Below are positions 27,039 through 34,199 of a stretch of DNA of 64,000 nt, one piece after another. A program made the translations under genes and the position numbers. The DNA comes from Bacteroidales bacterium. GTDB taxonomy: Bacteria; Bacteroidota; Bacteroidia; Bacteroidales; UBA12077. The stretch lies in assembly GCA_016342685.1 (NCBI GenBank), contig JAEINU010000002.1, forward strand, positions 577,085 through 641,084. The letters are read 5' to 3'. Every line of letters begins with the position of its first letter. The first letter of the stretch is position 1. Below the pieces are notes generated by a model, which did not search any database, was not told the origin of the DNA, and was given only the letters and a program-made list of their open reading frames with translations.

Positions 27039-27509
27039 CTATTTTCCTGAAAGATTAAAAAGTTTCTCTAATAATAAGTAGGCCTTCCCTTTTATTCCCG
27101 GACTCCGACTGGCTCTATTTCCTGCTATGTTTAATACTTTTATTTTATTTTTATTTAGCCATTCCTGAAACATCTCATAATTTATAGGATCAAAATTAAC
27201 GTCGTAAATTAAATAAGGTTTAGAAAATTGTTTACAAAACATTATTGCATTTAACGTGCCGTCTTTAAACTCTGATTCGTCTTTAACAATAATGCTTGCA
27301 TCAGATTCTAAAACATTTTTTCTTGTTCTTTCCACAAAATCTTCCGAATCGATCTCTATAAGAGGATACTTAAAAGGGATTATTCCCATCTCACACAATC
27401 TCCCTTTTGGGCAAAATCCTCCACAATCAAAATTATAATCAAGAGCAAAATCAAGAGCTCCTTGATCAACTCCTGTTTGTCCACCCGATATAATCTTTGG
27501 TTTAATCAT
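27039..27509 (-). CDS. SLOG-fold putative molybdenum carrier protein
   Basis: A 156-residue cytosolic Rossmann-like protein of the putative molybdenum-carrier family, within the SLOG superfamily. The nucleotide-type loop IISGGQTGVDQGALDFAL is at residues 5-22, GGFCPKGRLCEMG near 31-43, and the AGNRASRSPGIKG segment near 130-142 is the other conserved block. In the alga homologue the fold binds molybdenum cofactor, but most bacterial members are uncharacterised, and SLOG proteins in general sense or process nucleotide ligands. The gene starts at an ATGA overlap with the upstream HTH gene, so the two are translationally coupled. Confidence 0.85.
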   Translation of the reverse strand: MIKPKIISGGQTGVDQGALDFALDYNFDCGGFCPKGRLCEMGIIPFKYPLIEIDSEDFVERTRKNVLESDASIIVKDESEFKDGTLNAIMFCKQFSKPYLIYDVNFDPINYEMFQEWLNKNKIKVLNIAGNRASRSPGIKGKAYLLLEKLFNLSGK

Positions 27510-27934
27510 TTTGTTTCTTTTAAAATTTTATAAATACCATATTTCTTACAATAACGGTAAAACCAACTATACTCTACTTCAATTCCAATCTTATCTTTAA
27601 CTTTTAATTGTAATTGCTCAATAGTTTTTATTTTTTTAGCTGAAGCCATTCTTTTAATCTGATTTCTATATGGATTAAGCTTTGACTTTCGTCTTTCAGA
27701 ATATTTATAATTTAACAAGCCATTCAATCCCTTTACTATATATATCTTAGACCAATCAGCTACAGTATCTTCATGTATATCTAAAAGTTTTATGATATTT
27801 TCGTTTTTTTGCCCCTCATTTTTAAGCAAGATACAATATGCTCGCTTTAAAATGTTCTTTTTATGTTGGCTTTCACGAATTACATTTCTTATTTCTAGTT
27901 CCTCTTCCGAAGAAAGATTTATTCTATAACTCAT
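27506..27934 (-). CDS. IS630-type helix-turn-helix protein without a transposase catalytic domain
   Basis: A 142-residue basic DNA-binding protein. The layout (LSSEEELEIRNVIRESQHKK, then RAYCILLKNEGQKNENIIKL, LDIHEDTVADWSKIYIVKG, LNGLLNYKYSERRKSKLNPY, and a second HTH with EVEYSWFYRYCKKYGI) is that of the N-terminal paired HTH of IS630/Tc1-type transposases. The DDE catalytic domain is entirely missing and the frame ends cleanly, with the stop overlapping the next gene. That argues for a domesticated regulator, not a decaying IS: there are no flanking terminal repeats. An inverted and direct repeat cluster lies just upstream and may be its binding site. Function beyond DNA binding is unknown. 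Confidence 0.8.
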   Translation of the reverse strand: MSYRINLSSEEELEIRNVIRESQHKKNILKRAYCILLKNEGQKNENIIKLLDIHEDTVADWSKIYIVKGLNGLLNYKYSERRKSKLNPYRNQIKRMASAKKIKTIEQLQLKVKDKIGIEVEYSWFYRYCKKYGIYKILKETK

Positions 27935-27946
27935 TAATTGTATTTA

Positions 27947-27988
27947 TTTGACTCCAAAATACAAAAACAAGAGTCAAAAAACAAGAGT
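27947..27988 (-). promoter_or_regulatory. Operator-like repeat cluster upstream of the HTH-SLOG operon
   Basis: Plus-strand TTTGACTC (27947-27954) is an exact inverted repeat of GAGTCAAA (27971-27978). A direct repeat CAAAAACAAGAGT occurs at 27962-27974 and again, with one added A, at 27975-27988. The cluster lies 13-54 bp before the HTH gene's ATG, where a promoter is expected. Autoregulation is inferred. Confidence 0.55.
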
Positions 27989-28059
27989 ATAAACATCAAT
28001 AAATAAGAAAATTACAAATAAAATGGGATTTAAAAAAAGGTAAGTTCAAAAAATAAAAA

Positions 28060-28166
28060 GCGGGCAAGCTACTTACATCGCACCGCTACAACCGTCTACC
28101 CTTGCTACCTTCCAGTCCTGGGGGAGTTCAACGGGAGCTGGTCGTATAAGACTTGCCCGGGGGCAC
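28060..28166 (-). ncRNA. ffs: Signal recognition particle RNA, small bacterial type
   Basis: On the minus strand the 107-base segment folds as one long hairpin: the ends GTGCCCCCGGGCAAG and CTTGCCCGC pair. The apical region CAGGACTGGAAGGTAGCA with AAGGGTAGACGG matches the conserved SRP domain IV (the Ffh-binding GGAAGGxAGCA core and its symmetrical loop). It scaffolds Ffh for co-translational targeting of membrane proteins. A T-rich run follows on the minus strand (complement of 28049-28059). Ends are placed by pairing and are accurate to a few bases. Confidence 0.92.
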
Positions 28167-28226
28167 AAAAGTAGTAAAATATCAAATCTTTTCAAATAAA
28201 TCGGCATTTATTTCTGGAAAAACTGA

Positions 28227-28234
28227 TATATTTG
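28227..28234 (+). promoter_or_regulatory. Candidate -7 box for the DUF4199 gene
   Basis: TATATTTGT matches TAnnTTTGY and lies 28 bp before the ATG at 28263. No clear -33 box was found. Confidence 0.5.
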
Positions 28235-28262
28235 TTTTGCACTTAACTTAACTTATAAAATA

Positions 28263-28811
28263 ATGGAAGAAAAATCAACTTTATGGAAGAGTGGGTTAAC
28301 CCACGGGCTTATTACTGGTCTGGCTTTAATTATCTACTCTGTACTATTATTTGTACTTGAATTAAATTTAAAATCGGGATTAAATTATTTAGCTTACTTA
28401 ATTATTATAGCAGGTTTTATTTATGGAACTAAAACTTACAGAGATAACGCCCTAAACGGCTCTATTACTTACTCGAAAGCTCTTGGGTACAGCACAATAA
28501 TACTTCTTGTTGCAGCTATTTTGAGTACAATTTATAATTATGTATTTTTTACTATTATCGACCCTGATATTGTTGATAAAATATTAGCAGTTAGCGAAGA
28601 AAAAATGCTAAGCAGAGGAATGAGCGATGAACAAATTGAAATGGGTATTGAAATGTCTAAGAAATTTATGTCTCCAGTTGTAATGACTATTATGGGATTT
28701 ATTTGGACAATGATATTTGGATTTATCCTTGCTCTTATAACTTCTGCATTTATTAAAAAAGAAGATGATTCTTTTCAAAATGCAATGCAAGATATAAAAG
28801 AAGAAGAATAA
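28263..28811 (+). CDS. DUF4199 family membrane protein
   Basis: A 182-residue integral membrane protein with four hydrophobic helices (about residues 15-35, 40-56, 72-92 and 135-160) and a charged tail. The TYRDNALNGSITYSKALGYS loop between helices 2 and 3 is the typical conserved part of DUF4199, a family nearly confined to Bacteroidota with no known function. It is commonly placed directly before a dolichol-phosphate-mannose-synthase-like glycosyltransferase, as here, which suggests a shared role in the envelope. The amphipathic segment around residues 100-130 (KILAVSEEKMLSRGMSDEQI) is likely periplasmic. Confidence 0.82.
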   Translation: MEEKSTLWKSGLTHGLITGLALIIYSVLLFVLELNLKSGLNYLAYLIIIAGFIYGTKTYRDNALNGSITYSKALGYSTIILLVAAILSTIYNYVFFTIIDPDIVDKILAVSEEKMLSRGMSDEQIEMGIEMSKKFMSPVVMTIMGFIWTMIFGFILALITSAFIKKEDDSFQNAMQDIKEEE

Positions 28812-28826
28812 AATAAATAAACTATA

Positions 28827-28862
28827 AATTGGTCATACTGGTATAATTGAGTATGACCAATT
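28827..28862 (+). terminator. Weak hairpin between DUF4199 and glycosyltransferase genes
   Basis: A 13-bp inverted repeat AATTGGTCATACT (28827-28839, with 28850-28862) but only a short A/T-rich tail, so it may attenuate read-through and not fully end the transcript. Confidence 0.5.
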
Positions 28863-28921
28863 AATTTAAAATTACCCTTCAGAATCTTAAAAAATCAATT
28901 TACAACAAACTCTACACCAAA

Positions 28922-29866
28922 ATGGATATTTCAATTGTAGTACCTTTATACAACGAAGAAGAATCATTACCTGAATTAATGGAATGGATCAATAAGGTAA
29001 TGATAGAAAATAGCTTCTCTTATGAAGTTGTTATGGTTGATGATGGAAGCCGCGATAAATCATGGCAAGTGGTAACTGAACTAAAGAAGAAATATCCAAC
29101 TCTAAAAGGTGTAAAGTTTCAAAGAAACTATGGAAAATCAGCAGCCTTGCACACCGGTTTTCAGGAAGTCGAGGGAGATGTTGTAATTACAATGGATGCT
29201 GATTTACAAGATAGCCCAGAAGAAGCAACCGAATTGCATCGAATGATTATGAAGGATGGTTATGATTTGGTTTCTGGATGGAAGAAAAAAAGACACGATC
29301 CGTTTTCAAAACGGTTCCCTAGCAAAATTTACAATCGCTTAGTTAGAATGGTTACCGGCATTAAACTTCACGATTTTAATTGCGGACTTAAAGCCTACCG
29401 ATACGATCTTGTAAAAAGCATCGAAGTTTATGGCGATATGCACAGATACATGCCTGTTCTTGCAAAAGCAGCTGGATTTAAAGCTATAGGCGAAAAAGTG
29501 GTTCAACATCAAGCTCGCAAGTTTGGTATTTCTAAATTTGGATTTGGACGTGCTCGTGGAATGTTTGACCTACTTACTATTTCTTTTATTTCCAGATTTG
29601 GAAAAAAACCAATGCAATTTTTTGGAACATTAGGAACACTTATGTTTATTGCTGGTTTTATTGCAGCAGGATGGCTTGGAGCAGAAAAACTATATTCTAT
29701 CTGGCATGGAATTAAAGCTCCCTTAGTAACTTCTAGTCCTTATTTCTACATATCATTAACTACAATGATAATTGGGACCCAATTATTCTTAGTTGGATTT
29801 CTTGGCGAACTTGTTTCGAGAAGTTCAAGCGATAGAAATAATTATAAAATTGATGAGAAAATTTAA
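28922..29866 (+). CDS. Family 2 glycosyltransferase, polyprenyl-phosphate sugar synthase type
   Basis: A 314-residue GT2 enzyme of the DPM1/GtrB/ArnC type that transfers a sugar from a nucleotide donor to a lipid carrier at the inner membrane. The opening ISIVVPLYNEEESLPEL (residues 3-19), VVMVDDGSRDKSW, the metal-binding DADLQD near residue 97, and FNCGLKAYR near 158 are all standard. Two C-terminal membrane helices (about 235-255 and 270-295) anchor it. It most likely feeds lipopolysaccharide or lipid modification; the sugar is unknown. It follows the DUF4199 gene on the same strand. Confidence 0.92.
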   Translation: MDISIVVPLYNEEESLPELMEWINKVMIENSFSYEVVMVDDGSRDKSWQVVTELKKKYPTLKGVKFQRNYGKSAALHTGFQEVEGDVVITMDADLQDSPEEATELHRMIMKDGYDLVSGWKKKRHDPFSKRFPSKIYNRLVRMVTGIKLHDFNCGLKAYRYDLVKSIEVYGDMHRYMPVLAKAAGFKAIGEKVVQHQARKFGISKFGFGRARGMFDLLTISFISRFGKKPMQFFGTLGTLMFIAGFIAAGWLGAEKLYSIWHGIKAPLVTSSPYFYISLTTMIIGTQLFLVGFLGELVSRSSSDRNNYKIDEKI

Positions 29867-29892
29867 TGGATAATCTACTTTTCAATCGTAGA

Positions 29893-29975
29893 TGTCATCC
29901 CCAACTTGATTGGGGATCATTTTTTTATTCAGAAAAATCAATGTAGAGATTCCCGTTTGCACGGGAATGACATTT
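29893..29975. repeat. MITE-like dispersed palindromic element
   Basis: The element starts with GTCATCCCC and ends with GGGAATGAC, forming short terminal inverted repeats. It holds two hairpins: CCCCAA-CTTGA-TTGGGG (29899-29915) and ATTCCCGT-TTGC-ACGGGAAT (29949-29968). The same opening word and hairpin form occur at 11461, so this is a dispersed family. It lies between convergent glycosyltransferase genes. Confidence 0.75.
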
Positions 29976-29979
29976 GAAA

Positions 29980-30972
29980 TTACTTATAGAAATTCTTTTT
30001 GTAGGCATGGAACTCATCTTGCCTTAAAACTAATCTTTTATAAAAAGATTTAATAAAGCCAATACCATAAGCAATTAGTTGTATAAAGCTCGACACTATT
30101 GACAAAGAAGCTACTCTAATGTTTTTATTAAGCCTCAGTGAATCTAAAAATATTATTAAAATAAAAAGACCAATTGGGGCCAAGAAATAAACACGAAATA
30201 CGCTCAAGATAATCAGAAGCAACAATCCAATTGTGAAACTTGCAGGTAAGAAATGAACGATTTTTAATGATTCTGGATGACGCTTATATAAGTTTATTCG
30301 AGCTATTCCTGAATTAAATACCTGTTTAAAAAACTTTCTGTAATCTACCCTTCGTTTATGATAAACAGCTGCATCTTTTATTAAGGTTGTAGAGAACCCG
30401 TTTTCAATTATTCGTAAGCTCATATCAACATCTTCGCCAAATCGCATTTTTGAAAAACCTTTTGTTTTCTCATAAACCGCTTTTGAAAATCCCATATTGA
30501 AACTTCTGGGATGAAATTTCTTTTCATCTTTCATTCCTCCACGAATTCCTCCCGTGGTAAAAAAAGATGTCATTGAATAATTTATAGATTTCTGAATAGC
30601 TGTAAAACTAGGATGAGCCATATCTGGGCCGCCATATGCATCTACAGGATGCTCCGTTAATCTATTATCTACAATTTCAAAATATTTTTCAGGTATAATA
30701 CAATCACTATCAAAAAACACATGATAATCACCTATAGCTCTTTCTGAACCATAATTTCGCGATTGTCCAGGACCAGAATTATCTTTAAAGAAATACTTAA
30801 TATCTAAAAACTCCTGATAAGTCTTCACAATTTCATCGCTCTTTAGAACAGATCCATCTTCAACTACAACAACTTCAAAATTCTTATATGTTTGATTTTT
30901 TAAACTTTCTAACAATTCTGTTAGCTCGTCGGGACGGTTAAAAACCGGAATAATTGCACTAAACTTTATCAT
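29980..30972 (-). CDS. Family 2 glycosyltransferase with C-terminal membrane helices
   Basis: A 330-residue GT2 enzyme. The donor-binding start FSAIIPVFNRPDELTELLES is at residues 4-23, VVVVEDGS near 34-41, and the metal-binding FFDSDC near 89-94. GEDVDMSLRI near 198-207 is the acceptor-side ED motif. Two or three hydrophobic segments near the C-terminus (about 240-275 and 290-310) suggest membrane association. Substrates cannot be told; envelope polysaccharide or glycolipid synthesis is likely. It is last in the run luxC-like, miaA, NUDIX, glycosyltransferase and starts 8 bp after the NUDIX stop. Confidence 0.9.
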   Translation of the reverse strand: MIKFSAIIPVFNRPDELTELLESLKNQTYKNFEVVVVEDGSVLKSDEIVKTYQEFLDIKYFFKDNSGPGQSRNYGSERAIGDYHVFFDSDCIIPEKYFEIVDNRLTEHPVDAYGGPDMAHPSFTAIQKSINYSMTSFFTTGGIRGGMKDEKKFHPRSFNMGFSKAVYEKTKGFSKMRFGEDVDMSLRIIENGFSTTLIKDAAVYHKRRVDYRKFFKQVFNSGIARINLYKRHPESLKIVHFLPASFTIGLLLLIILSVFRVYFLAPIGLFILIIFLDSLRLNKNIRVASLSIVSSFIQLIAYGIGFIKSFYKRLVLRQDEFHAYKKNFYK

Positions 30973-30980
30973 TTCTACTT

Positions 30981-31436
30981 TTAATATTTCTCTTTTAGCA
31001 AATTAACTATCTTTTGATCAATAGGAAAAGTAAAATGAGCACTATTTAATCTAGATATCTTTTCCCACCGAAATGATTGTGCTCCATTTACCTCTTTAAT
31101 AAAGTTAAAAGGTTTATCAGAAATCGTAAATTTAATCTCACCTTTAAATTGCGCAAAGTAATAAACACTAACCAATTGGCCTTTATTGTAAAATTCGGTT
31201 GGCTGAAAATAATCAGTGGTATAGAAATGATCTAACACATCTACCTCTTGCCCAAACTCCTCTATCGCTTCACGTTTTAAACAATCAATTGTTCCTTCGC
31301 CAAACTCCATTCCTCCTCCTGGAAATTTTGTCATTCTAGTATTCACTTGATATTCGTCGCTAATAAGAATCTCATTATTTGAATTAATAATGAGACCATA
31401 AACACGAATTATATATTTATCTATTTTTTCGCTCAA
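30981..31436 (-). CDS. NUDIX hydrolase
   Basis: A 151-residue NUDIX-fold pyrophosphohydrolase. The box GX5EX7REUXEEXGU is met exactly: GGMEFGEGTIDCLKREAIEE then FG, near residues 40-61. Substrate cannot be predicted; family members clean up or sense nucleoside diphosphate derivatives. The C-terminal HFTFPIDQKIVNLLKEKY closes the fold. The start is TTG at 31436, because no ATG is in frame there and its bases overlap the miaA stop (TTGA), a coupled junction. Confidence 0.92.
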   Translation of the reverse strand: MSEKIDKYIIRVYGLIINSNNEILISDEYQVNTRMTKFPGGGMEFGEGTIDCLKREAIEEFGQEVDVLDHFYTTDYFQPTEFYNKGQLVSVYYFAQFKGEIKFTISDKPFNFIKEVNGAQSFRWEKISRLNSAHFTFPIDQKIVNLLKEKY

Positions 31437-32332
31437 CTAATTTGTGAATTTATGTAATTTATAATTTGATCTTTATTCTCAGGATGAAACCATGTTAGAT
31501 CTTTATCGCGACCAAACCACGATATTTGCTTCTTAGCATAATGTCTGGAATCTCGTTTTATTAATTCTATTGCCTTATCTAAACTTATCAAACCGTCAAA
31601 ATGTTCAAATAATTCTTTATATCCCACGGTATTTAAAGAATTCAAATTTCGGTCTTTATAAAACATACGAGCCTCTTCGACCAAACCTTCTTCAAGCATT
31701 TGATCTACCCTTAAATTTATTCTATCGTATAATTCTGCTCGATCTCTTTCTAATCCAATCTTTATGATCTTAAAATCTCTTTCTTTCTTCGTTTTCGATA
31801 AAAAAGAAGAATAAGGCTTTCCCGTTTGAATTGATACCTCAATAGCCTTAAGCATTCTTTTTGGATTTTTTAAATCGATTTTTTCATACGATACAGGATC
31901 TAGCATTTTTAATTGCATTCTCAAACTTTCAATGCCTTCCTCTTTGTGTGTTTTTATTAAATCATCACGAAGTTTCTGATCAATGGTAGGCAAGTCATCT
32001 ATACCATCGCAAACTGCATTTATATACATACCAGATCCGCCTGTCATTATAACCTGATGGTGATTTTTAAACAATCCATTTAATATATCGATTACCTCAA
32101 ACTCAAACATGCTTGCATTGTAGTAATCGTAAATTGAGACATTTCCAATAAAGTGATGTTTTACCTGATTTAATTGATCAAATGATGGAACGGCTGTTCC
32201 TATTTTAAGTTCTTTATAAACCTGTCGGGAATCTGAAGAGATTATTTCGGTTTTATATTCCTTTGCAATGTCAATGCTTAAGTCCGTTTTTCCGATCCCT
32301 GTTGGTCCTACTATTACTATTAGACTTTTCAT
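31433..32332 (-). CDS. miaA: tRNA dimethylallyltransferase
   Basis: MiaA adds a dimethylallyl group to A37 of tRNAs that read UNN codons. The 299-residue length is normal. The P-loop VGPTGIGKTDLS is at residues 8-19, SSDSRQVYKELKIGTA near 32-47 is the substrate-binding loop, GGSGMYINAV near 98-107 contacts the prenyl donor, and NTVGYKEL near 245-252 is the late conserved block. It lies 9 bp after the luxC-like gene and overlaps the NUDIX gene, so these genes form one operon. Confidence 0.97.
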   Translation of the reverse strand: MKSLIVIVGPTGIGKTDLSIDIAKEYKTEIISSDSRQVYKELKIGTAVPSFDQLNQVKHHFIGNVSIYDYYNASMFEFEVIDILNGLFKNHHQVIMTGGSGMYINAVCDGIDDLPTIDQKLRDDLIKTHKEEGIESLRMQLKMLDPVSYEKIDLKNPKRMLKAIEVSIQTGKPYSSFLSKTKKERDFKIIKIGLERDRAELYDRINLRVDQMLEEGLVEEARMFYKDRNLNSLNTVGYKELFEHFDGLISLDKAIELIKRDSRHYAKKQISWFGRDKDLTWFHPENKDQIINYINSQIS

Positions 32333-32341
32333 TAAGAAGTA

Positions 32342-33385
32342 TTATAATTCTAGTAAAAATTTCATTGTATCAATATTATCGGCATAATCCCATAACTCCG
32401 GCTCTTGTGCTTTTCCAAAATACAATGAGTTTTTAATTAATTCTGATCTGGAAACTACACACTGAATTAACTCACTATTCAAGTTAAGCAATTCGTTTAC
32501 TTTCTGAATATTATTGTAATACTGAAAAAACACAACCCCAATCGGAGAAGAAAAATTCTCATCTTCCTTTAAAATTAAGAATCCATTATCGAAATGCTGA
32601 ATCTGATTCATTAAATAAACGGACTTATTGTAATCGTAATTATTTGCATATTTGTTATGCATATAAACGTTTTTAAAAGATTCTATATTCTCGAAAAAGT
32701 TATCGAAACAGTAATCTTTTGGAATAAATAGCTTGGATACATTTCTGCAACCCAATCCAAAATAACTAAATATATCAACACCTAACTTCTTAATATCGGC
32801 ACTAGTTTCGTCGCCGGTTAACACCGCAGCCGAACTTCTATTTTTCCGAATTATATGCGGATATTTACCAAAATAGTACTCAAAGTACCTTGCTGTATTA
32901 TTGCTCCCGGTTGCAATTACTGCATCAAAATCTTCAAGTTTATCTTCAGTAAAAATTATGTAATTTTTAAATTCCGAATTTAAATCAATTAAATAATCGG
33001 AGATAAACTTTAACAATCTATTATCTTTTGAAGAGAGCTTTCCTTTAAAGATATGACCAGAAATTAATACACTAATAAAATCACTAAAACCTACCAAAGG
33101 AATATTTCCAGCAGTTATTACGCCAACTTTTTTGGATTTAGGATTATTTGAAGCACTTGGATATTTATTTACCCAACACTCTACTTTCCCCAGTTTTAGT
33201 GATTCTCCTATAGCTTTTATAGAGTGAAGAATATTCTCTTTTGTAAACCACGGATTAAAAATATTATCGTTTAAAATAATCTCATTTAAGGCTTTAGAAT
33301 GCTTATCATTCATATCCCCTAAAGAGAAATTTATTAAAAACTCGCCTAACTTTACGAATGATTCTATCCTTTTTGATAAATCCAT
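32342..33385 (-). CDS. LuxC-like acyl-CoA reductase
   Basis: A 347-residue protein of the LuxC acyl-CoA reductase family, which reduces fatty acyl-thioesters to aldehydes with NADPH. IRKNRSSAAVLTGDE near residues 180-194 and YFGLGCRNVSKLFIPKDY near 210-228 are the key blocks; the cysteine in GLGCRNVSK is the probable acyl-accepting nucleophile. No luxD, luxE or luciferase gene is near, so light production is not implied. In Bacteroidota such genes are common and their product is unknown; aryl-polyene or lipid synthesis are guesses. It heads the run with miaA. Confidence 0.87.
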   Translation of the reverse strand: MDLSKRIESFVKLGEFLINFSLGDMNDKHSKALNEIILNDNIFNPWFTKENILHSIKAIGESLKLGKVECWVNKYPSASNNPKSKKVGVITAGNIPLVGFSDFISVLISGHIFKGKLSSKDNRLLKFISDYLIDLNSEFKNYIIFTEDKLEDFDAVIATGSNNTARYFEYYFGKYPHIIRKNRSSAAVLTGDETSADIKKLGVDIFSYFGLGCRNVSKLFIPKDYCFDNFFENIESFKNVYMHNKYANNYDYNKSVYLMNQIQHFDNGFLILKEDENFSSPIGVVFFQYYNNIQKVNELLNLNSELIQCVVSRSELIKNSLYFGKAQEPELWDYADNIDTMKFLLEL

Positions 33386-33419
33386 GTTTCAAATTAATTA
33401 TTTCTCAATATAAATAAAA

Positions 33420-33452
33420 AATGGATGACAAATTCTATAACAGTCATCCATT
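33420..33452 (-). terminator. Terminator after the CCC-motif gene
   Basis: A 10-bp stem (AATGGATGAC with GTCATCCATT) followed on the minus strand by a T-rich run. It separates the CCC-motif gene from the luxC-like operon. Confidence 0.75.
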
Positions 33453-33470
33453 ATATTTTCAAAATGGGTT

Positions 33471-33836
33471 CTAGAAAGAATCCCAAGGAATTTCAGTAAA
33501 CATAGTTCCTATAGCTGCACCTAAGATAACCCATTTAATAATTACAAATGTTAAATAAATACTTGATAGAACTGTTCCTATAATTGCACAGACTCGTCCA
33601 GCATTCATATTCTTATAAGAACCTTCAGTATATTGCATAGGGTTTTCAATATATAATAACTTACTCTTCCTTGATAATACAATTGCAATAATTCCCATTA
33701 CTAATCCCGGGATTCCAATACACCAACATGTTACTATTGATAATATTCCTAATACTAAAATAGCGGTTGCGTTTGGTAATTGTTGTTGTACACTCTGATT
33801 TACTTGTTGATTTGCTGGAGTAGTTGTGTTTTCCAT
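33471..33836 (-). CDS. CCC-motif (DUF4190-like) membrane protein
   Basis: A 121-residue membrane protein. A Gln/Asn-rich cytosolic N-terminus (residues 1-22) is followed by two hydrophobic hairpins: NATAILVLGILSIVTCWCIG with VMGIIAIVLSRKSK, and then GRVCAIIGTVLSSIYLTFVI with a final helix. The cysteines in CWC near residues 37-39 and the NAGRVCA motif mark the small family found in Bacteroidota next to DUF2752 genes, as here 13 bp downstream of one. No function is known. The two may work together in the inner membrane. Confidence 0.8.
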   Translation of the reverse strand: MENTTTPANQQVNQSVQQQLPNATAILVLGILSIVTCWCIGIPGLVMGIIAIVLSRKSKLLYIENPMQYTEGSYKNMNAGRVCAIIGTVLSSIYLTFVIIKWVILGAAIGTMFTEIPWDSF

Positions 33837-33849
33837 GAAAATTTATTGT

Positions 33850-34149
33850 TTAAGTTAATAATTTATAAATATAGTTTAAAACCATTATACTAACATTGAT
33901 AATAAAGGCAATTTTTAAAACGTTTGCACCATTTCTGAATTTAAATACTAAATGCAAAATAAGATAAAACATTAAAAATATGGTTGGTATCAACGCTGGA
34001 TAAAGAATAATGCTTTCATATAAATTACCTTTCAGTAATTCAATAAAAGCTCTTTGCATTCCACATCCCGGACATTCGATCCCTAAATACTTTTTATAGG
34101 AACAACTCAACAAGTGAGATTCGAGCCATTCAATTATATTACCTAACAT
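33850..34149 (-). CDS. DUF2752 family membrane protein
   Basis: A 99-residue protein with the DUF2752 signature GIECPGCGMQRAF (near residues 23-35), in which a CPxCG pair precedes a conserved arginine, followed by two hydrophobic segments (about 45-65 and 75-95). The cysteine pair may bind metal or take part in thiol chemistry. It is 50 bp after the MEMO-type gene and 13 bp before the CCC-motif gene. Function is unknown. Confidence 0.85.
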   Translation of the reverse strand: MLGNIIEWLESHLLSCSYKKYLGIECPGCGMQRAFIELLKGNLYESIILYPALIPTIFLMFYLILHLVFKFRNGANVLKIAFIINVSIMVLNYIYKLLT

Positions 34150-34199
34150 ATATTATTTATTGAAAATCCAAAGATAATGTTCGCAATTAGTATTTAAAA

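Noticed and set aside
27506-27934. Active IS630 element or decaying transposase
   Set aside because: No DDE domain, no terminal inverted repeats and a clean coupled stop; a stand-alone DNA-binding gene is the better reading.
32342-33385. Bioluminescence gene cluster
   Set aside because: A LuxC-like gene alone; no luciferase, LuxD or LuxE near it.
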